In this document: piece after piece, positions 54,034 through 64,000 of the stretch
Layout: the number at the start of each line of letters is the position of its first letter
How positions within the stretch are numbered: the first letter of the stretch is position 1
Assembly (NCBI GenBank): GCA_009763385.1
Contig: CM019823.1
Span: 173,444,503-173,508,502, forward strand
Direction of reading: 5' to 3'
Source: Coix lacryma-jobi var. lacryma-jobi
Taxonomy: Eukaryota; Streptophyta; Magnoliopsida; Poales; Poaceae
Length of the DNA: 64,000 nucleotides
The notes under the pieces: generated by a model
The model's input: only the letters and a program-made list of their open reading frames with translations
Database searches by the model: none
Told to the model about the DNA's origin: nothing
Made by a program: the position numbers and the translations under genes

Positions 54034-55869
54034 GCCCTCCTCTTCTCTTTTGACCATTATTCACTCATTCCACTCACTTATTGAGACCTAACTTCAGACA
54101 AAGACTCTTCAAGCATTGACTTCTCCCCTCTCTCTCCCCCTTTGCTCTAAGATTCATTCCTTTGCAAGATTTGAGCTAGGGAAGTGAGATTAGAGAGTGG
54201 GAAGCTACGATCTACAACTTGAGCACTTGGTTTCCATCTAGGCGGCTTAGTTTCTGTCTATTACTCTTGGGTTCTTTGAACCCTAGCCGGTTAGGTGTTC
54301 TTCGTGGTAGCCCGTGTTGATTCATTTGTGAGGGCTCCCCGAAGTGTTTGTATTTCCCCTGTGATTTCTAGTGGAGAAACTCTAGTAGCCTTTGTGGTTG
54401 CTTGAGTGAGGCAAGGAGGTGAAAGAGACTCCAACCTTTGTGGTCACCTCAACAACGAGGACGTAGGCACTCCTTAGTGGATTGGCCGAACCTCGGGATA
54501 AATCGTTGTGTCCCGTGTGCTTGTTGTTGTCTCTACTTTGCATATTACTTGTGTTCTTCGTGTTCCTCCTCTCCCTATCTCTTTCTTAGGTTGAGAAGGC
54601 TCGCTCTACACCGTCGTAAGGAACCAAGGCTTGGAGAGACTACAATCTTCATCGACAATACTTAGGGAAGTGGGGCGTTTATTTGTATTACATTCATAGC
54701 TCGCATACATTGGATTTGTAGTTTCTCTTTAGGGTTCCGGTAGTGCCGTTTGTTTGTGTCGGTAGTATCGGTGTTTCATACCCGGTAGTACCTACCCAAA
54801 CAAACCGGTAATATCGGTAGTTATCTAACTACAAGTTTTAGTTTGTGAAGTTTTAGATTGCAGAAAATCACCTATTCACCCCCTCTAGGCTGATTAGATC
54901 CTTTCAAAAGTCCATCACTGGTCCCTAAAGTTGTATTGTTGTGTCAATGCGGTCCCTAAACTCGTAAATCGACCGTTTAGGTACTCAAACTTGTTTGGTT
55001 GTGTCACCCCGATCCCTAAACATGCAAATCACTCATTTAGGTCCTCAAACTTAGTCAGTTATGTCATTCTGGTCCCTAAACTTTGTTTTGAGTCTCATCT
55101 AGATGTAAACATGATAATTTAAAAACTTTATATCAATAAATAATTCATAACTTTTTCATATAAACTCGAATAAAGACAATATTTATATCAAAATTGTAGC
55201 CCTTGACGTGATCTACAACTTTGTAGTTGAAAAGTTTTTTATTTAAAACTTTTAGGATCCCAAAATATTGTTGTATGTTTATAAATTTTGAAATTTAAAA
55301 TTTAAAATTATTTTTTTGGATACTAAATGACTTTAAATAAAAAAAATGTATCTACAACGTTGTAGATTCCATTGAGAACTATAAATTTTATATAGATCAT
55401 ATCAATATTCAAGATTGTTTGATAATTTTAAATTTTAAATTTCAAAATCTATAAACATACAACAATATTTTTGGGACCCTAAACAGTTTTAAATAAAAAA
55501 AACTTTTCAGCTATAAAGTTGTAAATCACATCGAGGGCTATAATTTTGATATAAGTCTTCGTTCGAGTTTGTATAAAAAAATTATGAATTATTTGTTGAT
55601 ATAAAGTTTTAAAATTGTCATGTTTAGATCTAGACGAGACTCAAAACAAAGTTTAGCGACAAGGATGACACAACTGGCTAAGTTTGAGGACCTAAACGAG
55701 CGATTTGTAAGTTTATAGACTGGGATGACACAACCAAACAAGTTTAGGGAGCAGGATAACACAACCGAACAAGTTTGAGGACCTAGACGGTCGATTTGCG
55801 AGTTTAGAGACCGGGATGATACAACGACACAAGTTTAGGGACCGGTGATGGACTTTACTCAAGATGCAA

Positions 55870-56443
55870 ACACACTAAACTAGGACTCAAGAGAGAAGTG
55901 TTATTCGAATATTGACAAACACTCTTCGTCCTTGTTTCCTCTACCACACGCCCATATAGGCGCCACTTGTCCCGGTTGCCGCTTCTGTGGCTATGAACAG
56001 TTCGACAATGTTCTTCGTCCCAATCACTAGTCTCTGGTCCAGGGTGATGTGCTTTGTGTGCCCTGTGCCTCTGCCTCTGGCCTCCTCACTACACTCCGGT
56101 GCGCCGCTGTGTTACCAACCGGGCTGTACGTGGAAACCTCTTCGACCAACCGATATTTGTAGGTCCTAATTTCAAGTTTGGACCATTCGAGAGCACAATA
56201 GATCCAACACTCTACTGACCATACGATCCTTCTGCAGCAGCATTTGCAACATAGGGACATGCGGCATCTACTGTCTCAACAACGTTCGAGAAGATCCCGT
56301 AAAGATCACATGCTGCCTCAGATCCTGTACGACATTATTCAGTCACTACAAGAATATCTATTTCTGATAACAGTAACACCTTTTATGTTCAGTCACAGTG
56401 AGGTACTGAGGTCCATTTCGATGGCTATGTTCACATGCATGTT
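55870..56443. other. Short intergenic stretch between the nest and the copia element
   Basis: No gene recognised; small frames at 55987-56169 and 56244-56447 have no known motif. 'cactacaagaa' at 56345 looks like a CACTA terminus but has no partner. Confidence 0.4.
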
Positions 56444-56448
56444 GTAAA

Positions 56449-56927
56449 TGTTCATTCCCTAGGACCTTCTAGGTGTAGATCAGTGGGGCTATGATCTCAT
56501 ACACGGCAAGAACAGAGAGTATACACTAGATCCGAGAGGGAGAAAGGGAGGAATAGGGACACATACCATCGGAGTTGGAGGAGGAACCCGCCATCACGTT
56601 CGTCGGTGAAGATCTGCGCACGGGCAGCGACGGTTGGTGAAGAGGGTCGCCGGTCGTCGCTATCCGGAAAGGGAGACGGTGACAGCGCCGCCGGTGGTAC
56701 TTCCCGCCGCTCGCTGCGCACCCTCTTGATCGGTTTAGGGTTTGTAGGTAGGGTATGGACGGCTCCGAGAAACCTCGTATATCGAGCCCGCCGGCACCCC
56801 ACCCCTTTTATATTGCACAGTGCGACGGGGGCCCACCAGCCAATCTTGGGCTGGGCGCCCCCGATCAGGGCGCGATAATCACGGGATCCAGGTGGCCGTT
56901 GGGCCCCTGGTAGAGATCAACCTAACA
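56449..56927 (-). repeat. 3' LTR of the copia element
   Basis: TGTTCATTCC to CAACCTAACA. On the minus strand GGGGTGGGG is preceded by TATAAAAG (56809-56816), the likely TATA box. Confidence 0.95.
56809..56816 (-). promoter_or_regulatory. TATA box of the copia LTR
   Basis: The minus strand reads GCAATATAAAAGGGGTGG. The same motif lies in the 5' LTR at about 62766-62773, where it would drive the element's transcript. Confidence 0.7.
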
Positions 56928-56944
56928 ATCTCCCCCTTGATCTC
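56928..56944 (-). other. Polypurine tract of the copia element
   Basis: The minus strand reads GAGATCAAGGGGGAGAT directly before the 3' LTR. Confidence 0.85.
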
Positions 56945-57114
56945 AACTGTATACTGTACCTTTTATCTTTAACTTGACTTTCCCATTTCTTCACAGATAG
57001 TGCATAGAGCATGCTTCATCGTCACGGTCAGTTGCCGATAGATTCAACAGCTACAACACACATCTTTGTTCCGAAATAGTTCCATTTCCTTTTGGGCCCC
57101 TTATAGTCCAGGAA

Positions 57115-60100
57115 TCATAGGCTTTCCCTTAAACCCATGCCGGCTACATGTTCCCTGAACACGTTGGGTGGTAAGCCTTTTGTCAGCGGATCCGCGAGCA
57201 TCTTACTTGTACTAATGTGCTCAAGACTAATAGTTTGATCCCGGACTTTATCTTTCACAACATAGTACTTTATGTCAATGTGTTTGGCAGCACCACTTGA
57301 CCTATTGTTGTGAGCATACTGTACTGCTGGATAATTATCACAGTACAACTTTAGTGGTCCATGGATGTCGTCAACCACTTTCAAAACGGGTATGAACTTC
57401 TTTAGCCAGTTCACCTGCCCCGAGGCCTCGAAACATGCAACAAACTCGGCATACATTGTGGACGATGTAGTGACGGTTTGTTTGGAGCTTTTCCACGATA
57501 TGACTCCCCCTGCGAGAGTGAAAACATATCCAGACGTGGACTTCCTATCATCTCCCGCATAATCAGAATCTGAGTACCCTTCTATGCGCAAGGATTCTGA
57601 TTTTCTATATGTCAACATGAGGCCTTTTGTGCCTTGCAGATAACGCAAGACTTTCTTTACAAGTTTCCAGTGTTCTAGGCCTGGATTGCTTTGAAATCTG
57701 CCAAGTAACCCGGTAACAAATGCTAAGTCAGGGCGTGTACAAACTTGAGCATACTGTAGGCTTCCGACAGCTGAAGCATATGGAACCGCTTTCATTTGAT
57801 CGATCTCATACTGGTTCCTAGGACACTGAAAGTCCCCATATCTATCGCCCTTGACTATGGGTGCAGGTGAAGGTTTACTTTTGTGCATACTGAATTTCTT
57901 TAGAACCTTTTCCAAGTATGCCTTTTGTGATAGTCCTAATACCCCTTTGCTTCTATCTCGATGAATCTCGATCCCTAGAACGAATGAGGCTTCACCAAGA
58001 TCTTTCATATCAAAGTTTGAGGACAAGAACTTCTTTGTCTCCTGCAGTAGACTGACATCATTACTAGCTAGCAAGATATCGTCCACATACAGGATTAGGA
58101 AGATATACTTTCCATTCTTAAACTTTGCATAAACGCAATTGTCCTCAATATTTTCTTTAAACCCAAACTTCTTTATTGTGCCATCAAACTTCAAATACCA
58201 CTGTCTTGAAGCTTGTTTTAATCCATAAATGGATTTCTTTAGGTGGCACCCCATTTGTTCTTTTCCTTTTATGACAAAACCTTTCGGTTGTGCCATGTAA
58301 ACATTCTCTTCTAAATCCCCATTTAGAAACGCTGTCTTCACATCCATTTGATGTAACTCTAAATCATAATGGGCTACAAGAGCCATTATGATTCTGAAAG
58401 AATCCTTACATGAGACTGGTGAAAAAGTCTCATTGTAATCAATTCCTTCCCTTTGCGTAAAGCCTTTTGCCACAAGTCGCGCTTTATATTTTTCTATATT
58501 CCCTTGGGAGTCATACTTGGTCTTGTAAACCCATTTACAACCCACAGTTTTGGCTCCTTTGGGAATTACCTCCAAGTCCCAAACCTTGTTGGTACTCATT
58601 GATCTCATCTCTTCTTCCATGGCCTCAAGCCATTTGGATGAGTGTTCGCTTCTCATGGCTTCTTCAAATGAGGTGGGATCATCCTCCATTTGAAACTCCT
58701 CAGTGTTATACACTTCATAATCATCAGGAATAGCAGATCTCCTGACTCTTTGAGACCTTCTAGGGGCGACCTCAGATGGCCCCGGTTCTATAGGGGACTG
58801 TTGCTGCTCTTCCTCATGCGCAACAATGGTTTCCACGGGCTCCTGAGGGACAGGTTCCACATGTTCACTCGTTGTTGCCATGGAAGGACATATAACAGGT
58901 GCTGTCACTACAGTGTCATGCACTGTTGGTGCAGCAGGAACAGGCAACACAAAAAATGGTTCCTGAATCATTGGAGTGGGCACATATACCCGCTTCTCCT
59001 CAAGATCAATTTTTCGTGCTGTCGTGCTCCCCCTAATCATCTGCTCTTCCAAGAAGACAGCATGTCTCGTTTCTACAAACTTTGTATATCTATCTGGACA
59101 GTAGAAACGAAAGCCTTTTGACTTTTCAGGGTAGCCAATAAAATGGCAACTCTCCGTTTTGGGATCCAGCTTCCCAATGTTTGGGTTAAACACTTTAGCC
59201 TCAGCAGGACTGCCCCACACACGCAAGTGATTTAGTGAAGGCACTTTTCCTGTCCACAATTCATACGGTGTTTTGGGCACCGACTTACTTGGAACTCTAT
59301 TGAGAATGTGAATGGCGGTTTTCAGCGCCTCCATCCACAGACTCAACGGTAAGGTGGAGTAACTGACCATACTGCGCACCATATCCATTAAGGTACGATT
59401 ACGCCTTTCAGCTACTCCATTCTGTTGAGGCTCGCCCGGTGTAGAATACTGGGCAACTATGCCATTCTCCTGGAGAAACCTTGCAAAAGGTCCAGGCACT
59501 TGTCCATACGGGGTATGCCGACCATAGTACTCCCCCCCACGGTCGGATCTGACTATCTTTATCTTTAAGTCATGCTGATTTTCAACCTCAGCCTTAAAGA
59601 TCTTAAATTTATCCAATGCCTCTGATCTTTCTTTGATTGGATAAATATAACCATATCGGGAGTAATCATCTGTGAATGTTATAAACGAGTCATATCCATC
59701 CACACTCTTTACAGGAAAAGGACCGCAAATGTCTGTGTGAATGATCTGTAAAATTCCTGTACTTCGTTTAGCATTTTTCTTTATTTGCTTTACAAATTTA
59801 CCTTTAATGCAATCTATGCATTGCTCTAGATCTGAGAACTCTAATGGAGGAAGAATTTCATTCTTAACTAATCTTTCTATTCTCCCCCTCGAAATATGGC
59901 CTAAACGACAGTGCCATAATTTCGATGACTCATTTAGAGTTCTCTTTCGCTTTCTATTTTCATTCACACTCGAGGATGTATTATCAGTCACATTGCATAT
60001 GGAGTTCGCTTTTTTACGAAGAGACAATAAATAAAGCTCGTCTTGTTGAAAGGCGAGACCAATACATTGATCATTAAACATTATTACACATTTTCCATGT

Positions 60101-61323
60101 CCAAAATGACAACCATAACCATCATTATCCAAACGTGATACACTTATTAAGTTTCTCATCAAAGATGGAACAAATAAAACATCTCTAAGCAGAAGTGCTA
60201 CGCCATCTGGAAGCTCTAATGAAAGATCTCCAACAGCTTCGACGTCTGCCCGAACTCCATTTGCAACTTTAATACATCTTTCGTTTCTTTGCAAAGTCCT
60301 CATCGAAGTGAAGCCCTGCAAAGAATTTGCAACATGAACAGTTGCACCTGAGTCAATCCACCAAGTAGATTTGGAATACTGTATATACAACGATTCATTC
60401 ACAAATGTAATAATATTCTCACCTCTGTTTGCCATAAACGTTTTCAAGAAGTCAGGACAATCCTTCTTTAAGTGGCCCTTCTTCTTGCAATGGAGACACT
60501 GATCTTTATCAACAGTGTACTGCTGATACTGCTGGGGCTGATACTGCCGGGGCTGATATGGAGTCTTTCCCTTGAACCTTGAAGAGGAAGGAGCATTAAA
60601 ATTTCTTTTCTTATTATCCCTCACATGGTTTATAGATCCACCATGTGAGGCCTTAATTCTCTCCTCCTCTTGCACACACATAGCAATGAGCTTTTCTAAG
60701 TCCCACTTTTCAGGATGAATGTTGTAATTAACAACAAAAGTATCAAAGTCTTTTGGCAAAGAAGCAAAAATCAGATGAATAAGGAACTCATCCTTGAGTG
60801 CCAAATCCATTGGTTTGAGCTTGGATGCCAAAGTGCTCATCCTCAGTATGTGCTCTCTTATGCCACTACCACCTCCATGGTACCTCTCTGTTACCAGCTG
60901 CTTTATCAGCTGGGTGGCATAAGTCTTTGAAGAGCCAGTAAACTGACTCTTAATCCTGTCCAGATACTCTGTGACAGTGTGACACTCTGGGATTGAGCCC
61001 ACAATAGCTGGCTCAATCGTGTTCTTTACCACGGCCAAACACTTCTTGTTTGCCATGACCCATTTCCTATGCTCCAAGTCATAGGACATCCGTACGGGAG
61101 CAAAGTCCCTCTGTCTGGTTTGCCATACGGCATCAACCTCATTAGCCTCCCGCACCGGTTCCACAGGTTCTGTGGGACATGGTTCGGTGACTACCCAGTC
61201 CACCTCAGCCAGGGTGAATGCTAGGTCTATCTTCCTCCTCCATTCCCCATAGTTGTCTCCTTTGAGCACGGGGATATCCTTGATGCAGCTCATCAAGGAG
61301 AAACCACCTGAAACCACAACCAT
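57115..61323 (-). CDS. Copia gag-pol polyprotein, intact
   Basis: 1402 codons in one frame, start MVVVSGGFSLMSCIKDIP. Gag lies at residues about 15-240 (LKGDNYGEWRRKIDLAFTL; IHLIFASLPKDFDTFVVNYN). The CCHC knuckle CLHCKKKGHLKKDC is near 280, protease STWWIDSGATVHVA near 325. Integrase has LWHCRLGHISRGRIERL, then the Asp in IHTDICGPFPV and in FTDDYSRYGYI and the Glu in QQNGVAERRNRT. RT has QMDVKTAFLNGDLEENVYMA and LILYVDDILLAS (catalytic YVDD). RNase H has GYSDSDYAGDDRKSTSG and ends TKGLPPNVFREHVAGMG. All catalytic residues I could look for are present. The product would support copying and integration of its own RNA. The exact copia lineage I leave open. Confidence 0.95.
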   Translation of the reverse strand: MVVVSGGFSLMSCIKDIPVLKGDNYGEWRRKIDLAFTLAEVDWVVTEPCPTEPVEPVREANEVDAVWQTRQRDFAPVRMSYDLEHRKWVMANKKCLAVVKNTIEPAIVGSIPECHTVTEYLDRIKSQFTGSSKTYATQLIKQLVTERYHGGGSGIREHILRMSTLASKLKPMDLALKDEFLIHLIFASLPKDFDTFVVNYNIHPEKWDLEKLIAMCVQEEERIKASHGGSINHVRDNKKRNFNAPSSSRFKGKTPYQPRQYQPQQYQQYTVDKDQCLHCKKKGHLKKDCPDFLKTFMANRGENIITFVNESLYIQYSKSTWWIDSGATVHVANSLQGFTSMRTLQRNERCIKVANGVRADVEAVGDLSLELPDGVALLLRDVLFVPSLMRNLISVSRLDNDGYGCHFGHGKCVIMFNDQCIGLAFQQDELYLLSLRKKANSICNVTDNTSSSVNENRKRKRTLNESSKLWHCRLGHISRGRIERLVKNEILPPLEFSDLEQCIDCIKGKFVKQIKKNAKRSTGILQIIHTDICGPFPVKSVDGYDSFITFTDDYSRYGYIYPIKERSEALDKFKIFKAEVENQHDLKIKIVRSDRGGEYYGRHTPYGQVPGPFARFLQENGIVAQYSTPGEPQQNGVAERRNRTLMDMVRSMVSYSTLPLSLWMEALKTAIHILNRVPSKSVPKTPYELWTGKVPSLNHLRVWGSPAEAKVFNPNIGKLDPKTESCHFIGYPEKSKGFRFYCPDRYTKFVETRHAVFLEEQMIRGSTTARKIDLEEKRVYVPTPMIQEPFFVLPVPAAPTVHDTVVTAPVICPSMATTSEHVEPVPQEPVETIVAHEEEQQQSPIEPGPSEVAPRRSQRVRRSAIPDDYEVYNTEEFQMEDDPTSFEEAMRSEHSSKWLEAMEEEMRSMSTNKVWDLEVIPKGAKTVGCKWVYKTKYDSQGNIEKYKARLVAKGFTQREGIDYNETFSPVSCKDSFRIIMALVAHYDLELHQMDVKTAFLNGDLEENVYMAQPKGFVIKGKEQMGCHLKKSIYGLKQASRQWYLKFDGTIKKFGFKENIEDNCVYAKFKNGKYIFLILYVDDILLASNDVSLLQETKKFLSSNFDMKDLGEASFVLGIEIHRDRSKGVLGLSQKAYLEKVLKKFSMHKSKPSPAPIVKGDRYGDFQCPRNQYEIDQMKAVPYASAVGSLQYAQVCTRPDLAFVTGLLGRFQSNPGLEHWKLVKKVLRYLQGTKGLMLTYRKSESLRIEGYSDSDYAGDDRKSTSGYVFTLAGGVISWKSSKQTVTTSSTMYAEFVACFEASGQVNWLKKFIPVLKVVDDIHGPLKLYCDNYPAVQYAHNNRSSGAAKHIDIKYYVVKDKVRDQTISLEHISTSKMLADPLTKGLPPNVFREHVAGMGLRESL

Positions 61324-62392
61324 GATTCATATATATGGTGAGAATAAAACAAATCATAATAACTGCATGCCTTATTTTCAACGTTGGTCAAAATTAAAAC
61401 ATACAATTAATTATACATTAAATCTACATCACCGTTGGGCAGAAATAGACAAAATGCATAACAAAACCATGACATCATAATATTGATATTAATTAACGTT
61501 GGTCAGAATAATAACAATATTATAATAATCTGAAAACAATATCCATTTTCAAAATTAAATTCTCCCGTTGGTTCGAATTTAATAATGAAAATAACAACCG
61601 TAAATACGCAGCGGAAAACATGAAAACTTTATATTTCAGAAGCATCATACAGCCAATGTTTAAGACGGCCACATGGCCCATTGCGGCCCGGACGGCCCAG
61701 CCTGGCGCGGTGCACGCGCTCCCCCGTGCCCAGGCCGCAACCTGGGCCTGGGCCGGGAAAGTGGCCACCCGCCTGGGCCTAAAGTTGGCCCGACCAGCGC
61801 CGACCGCCGGATTCCATCCGACGGCCATCCGCAAAAGCCGCCTGGACAAAAACCCCGCCGGCGGCCATCTCCCAAACCCTAACCCTCATTCTGTCTCCTC
61901 CCCTTCTCTCTCCCATCTCTCACCGACGGCGCCAGAGCGACGACGGTGGTGGCCCGTGGCCGGAGAAGAAGAAGAAAGCCGGCGCCGCCGCGGGCCCGTT
62001 CGCCGGAGGATGCGCTCCCCTTGGTAGAGCGCTCCGCCGTCGAACGGCCTCGCGTCGGCGCCCCGAGCCGCGCCCGCTGGTCCTTCATGCCCATCGACGG
62101 CGGCCCCGAGTCTCCCCGCGCGACGGCGCAACGCATTTCCGCACGACGGCGGTGAACCATACGGCCAGGTGAGTTCTCTCTCCCGGCCAGAACCATACTA
62201 GGGTTAGGCTCTGGGATCCGACTCAGATCGAATCCCCTTTCTGTTTGCGGTTTGACTCACTTTGGAGTTTGAATCCCTCGGATCAAACCCTTCTTTTCTT
62301 TTCGATCCGAACGTCGGCAAGCCGGCGGCGGTCAAACATTAGGGTTTCCCCTTCTTTTCTTCCCCAAAACTCGATCTACACTCTAGATCGAG
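61324..62392 (-). other. Untranslated leader of the copia element
   Basis: About 1.07 kb between the 5' LTR and the gag-pol ATG. Near the LTR (61660-62390) it is GC-rich, near the ATG AT-rich, with 'ccgttggt' repeated at 61374, 61431, 61494 and 61564 (cgttggtcaaaatt, cgttgggcag, cgttggtcagaat, cgttggttcgaat). The leader has upstream ATGs, so packaging signals or internal initiation may be located here; this is inference. Confidence 0.6.
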
Positions 62393-62404
62393 GCTCCGAT
62401 ACCA
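62393..62404 (-). other. Primer binding site of the copia element
   Basis: The minus strand reads TGGTATCGGAGC one base inside the 5' LTR. It matches the initiator tRNA-Met site with one change (G for A at base 8). Confidence 0.9.
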
Positions 62405-62405
62405 T

Positions 62406-62884
62406 TGTTCATTCCCTAGGACCTTCTAGGTGTAGATCAGTGGGGCTATGATCTCATACACGGCAAGAACAGAGAGTATACACTAGATCCGAGAGGGAGA
62501 AAGGGAGGAATAGGGACACATACCATCGGAGTTGGAGGAGGAACCCGCCATCACGTTCGTCGGTGAAGATCTGCGCACGGGCAGCGACGGTTGGTGAAGA
62601 GGGTCGCCGGTCGTCGCTATCCGGAAAGGGAGACGGTGACAGCGCCGCCGGTGGTACTTCCCGCCGCTCGCTGCGCACCCTCTTGATCGGTTTAGGGTTT
62701 GTAGGTAGGGTATGGACGGCTCCGAGAAACCTCGTATATCGAGCCCGCCGGCACCCCACCCCTTTTATATTGCACAGTGCGACGGGGGCCCACCAGCCAA
62801 TCTTGGGCTGGGCGCCCCCGATCAGGGCGCGATAATCACGGGATCCAGGTGGCCGTTGGGCCCCTGGTAGAGATCAACCTAACA
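62406..62884 (-). repeat. 5' LTR of the copia element
   Basis: Same length (479 bp) and, by eye, same sequence as 56449-56927. Confidence 0.95.
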
Positions 62885-62906
62885 GTAAATAGTTACAATT
62901 GTAGAG

Positions 62907-63257
62907 AGTTATTCCCCCGTTCCAAATTATAAATTACTTTAATATAAAAATCTTATTATATCTAGATACTCATCCGTCCAGTAAAAAAATACAATTCTAG
63001 TACCTTGTTACGTTTTAATATTTTAAGTTTAACCAATTATAGATATAAAAATATATATTTATAATATCAAATAAATATCACTAAATTAATTACAAAATAT
63101 ATTTTCATAGCAATTGGAGCCATAAATATGAATATTATTTGCTAAAAATTTAATCAAACATGAATCACTTTAACTGGCATGTAATCCTTAGTTACATTCT
63201 TTTCTAGGACAGTGAGAGTAGTTAAACACCAAAATGACTCAATAACGACAGAGGGAA
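62907..63257. mobile_element. Possible decayed Stowaway-like MITE
   Basis: The left side 'tattcccccgttccaaatta' and the right side 'aataacgacagagggaagg' resemble the CTCCCTCCGTTCC-type termini of Stowaway elements in inverted order. The AT-rich inside would fit. Boundaries are not exact and a second element may be mixed in. Confidence 0.35.
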
Positions 63258-64000
63258 GGGCGGGGTGGGTTAAGGTAGTTAGGTTGGACTATTTATTTTA
63301 GCTACTAGAGAGGACCATTGCCATAGCTCCAGAAACAAGGTCCAAGTTTAATATGTATTTGTAGACTAATTTAAAGTGCTTTAAATATTTATTTCACGGA
63401 TTATTTAGATCTCAAGAATTAAATCTTATTCAAGAATAAAATACTAGCAACTAGATTCCATCAGAAATGGATTACATAGAATTGGCTCAATACATTTTTT
63501 TTGTTTGGGTAGGAAGGAGACCTTTTTGTAGAATTAAACTCTAATTCTTGTTTGGTTGTTAAAAACATTCATGTCCTCTTACTGAAATATGGGCTCTAAA
63601 CCCGCGTCCGAAGGATGATCTAGCGCCTCAAGGCCAAGCGGTTCCTCACTATCGAAATTTGATTAACTTGTGTTTGACAAAGAGTGATAGTAAGCAAACA
63701 ACCCTTTATTTTTCAAAGGTACTGTAGATAATATTCTTTTAGAAGAGATAGATAACAAGATTGTGTTTTCAATATATGCAAAGCGAGGTGTCAAGTACAA
63801 TTGAAAATTGTTTTCCTCTTAAGTGTAATTTGATTATTATCTTCTGGAATAATAAAAAATGCTCTCATACGAACAAAATCTTCTTAAAGAATGAAAACGT
63901 GGAGAACGAATACCACGTACGTAATGTAAGCAATTACTGGACAGGAAATTAGATGAATCCACACAACACTAACTGGAATTCGAACAGGTCACAATATATT
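63258..64000. other. Intergenic sequence, no gene recognised
   Basis: AT-rich, without open frames of note or recognisable repeats. Nothing could be assigned. Confidence 0.5.

Larger units (their letters stand above)
40495..54906 (+). mobile_element. Sirevirus-type copia solo LTR, split by two insertions
   Basis: TGAAAG at the left and CTTTCA at the right end are perfect inverted termini, flanked by a 5-bp duplication AAAGT (40490-40494 and 54907-54911). With the CACTA-type MITE (40686-41231) and the young Sirevirus (41578-53562) removed it is about 1.87 kb and contains no coding sequence, so it is a solo LTR left by LTR-LTR recombination. The end TTCACCCCCTCTAGG and the dyads CGGTAGTACCG fit the Sirevirus group. 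It lies 9 bp inside the Mutator-type MITE. Confidence 0.88.
40486..55860. mobile_element. Fold-back Mutator-type MITE, split by nested insertions
   Basis: Ends GAGTAAAGT (left, 40486-40494) plus CCATCACTGGTCCCTAAA (from 54912) and TTTAGGGACCGGTGATGGACTTTACTC (to 55860). Flanked by a perfect 9-bp duplication AAGATGCAA (40477-40485 and 55861-55869), typical of Mutator-like elements. Without the inserts it is about 960 bp. The two halves (54907-55330 and 55420-55860) are inverted copies over almost their whole length, with the pivot near 55367, so a transcript would fold into a hairpin with arms of more than 400 bases. It encodes no protein. Confidence 0.88.
56449..62884 (-). mobile_element. Complete Ty1/copia retrotransposon, apparently intact
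   Basis: Two 479-bp LTRs (56449-56927, 62406-62884) appear identical by eye, including both open frames they contain. Perfect 5-bp duplication GTAAA at 56444-56448 and 62885-62889. A PBS for initiator Met tRNA, a PPT and a single uninterrupted gag-pol frame of 1402 codons are all present. This is what a recently inserted, possibly competent copia element looks like. It is unrelated in LTR and gag to the Sireviruses in the same window. Confidence 0.95.

Noticed and set aside
56340..56360. CACTACAAGAA as the start of a CACTA element
   Set aside because: No matching TTCTTGTAGTG end on either side of the copia insertion within the window.
56497..56878. Open frames of 101 and 90 codons repeated at 62454-62835
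   Set aside because: Duplicated because they lie in the copia LTRs; they overlap each other on opposite strands.

Overview
This is nuclear DNA from a grass (Poaceae). The evidence is the set of repeats: Tat-lineage and chromovirus Ty3/gypsy elements, Sirevirus-type Ty1/copia elements, Stowaway, Tourist, hAT and CACTA MITEs, and a GC-rich, three-exon HOOKLESS1-like gene with grass-style codon use. The exact species cannot be told from the sequence. Only one host gene is recognisable in 64 kb, the HLS1-like N-acetyltransferase at 35202-37084 (+). Nearly everything else is transposable-element sequence in layers of different age.

Layout: 1-2656 is GC-rich and AT-rich retroelement-derived sequence with a tandem repeat. 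2657-14706 is a decayed Tat-lineage gypsy element on the minus strand, with gag, protease, RT, two RNase H modules and integrase, plus antisense (+ strand) coiled-coil genes between integrase and the 3' LTR. 14998-16951 is an internally deleted chromovirus. 16952-23550 holds the 3' part of a plus-oriented gypsy element, with an antisense 'putative gypsy type transposon' gene and two LTRs. 23551-24869 is part of a Sirevirus LTR. 24870-34300 is low-density intergenic DNA with small MITEs and a 74-bp LINE insertion. The HLS1-like gene follows with its leader.

40486-55860 is a nest. A fold-back Mutator-type MITE (9-bp target duplication) was split by a Sirevirus solo LTR (5-bp duplication). That LTR received a CACTA-type MITE carrying a degenerate tRNA-like sequence, and separately a complete, very young Sirevirus of 12 kb (5-bp duplication). 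56449-62884 is a complete copia element with LTRs that look identical and one uninterrupted 1402-residue gag-pol frame.

The most unusual signal is in the young Sirevirus. A cassette of about 75 bp, made of four or five copies of the dyad CGGCACTGCCG, is repeated in both LTRs, in three internal noncoding places and inside the gag and pol reading frames, where it is translated. The two other Sirevirus-type LTRs in the window carry dyads or inverted half-sites of the same design with different core sequences.
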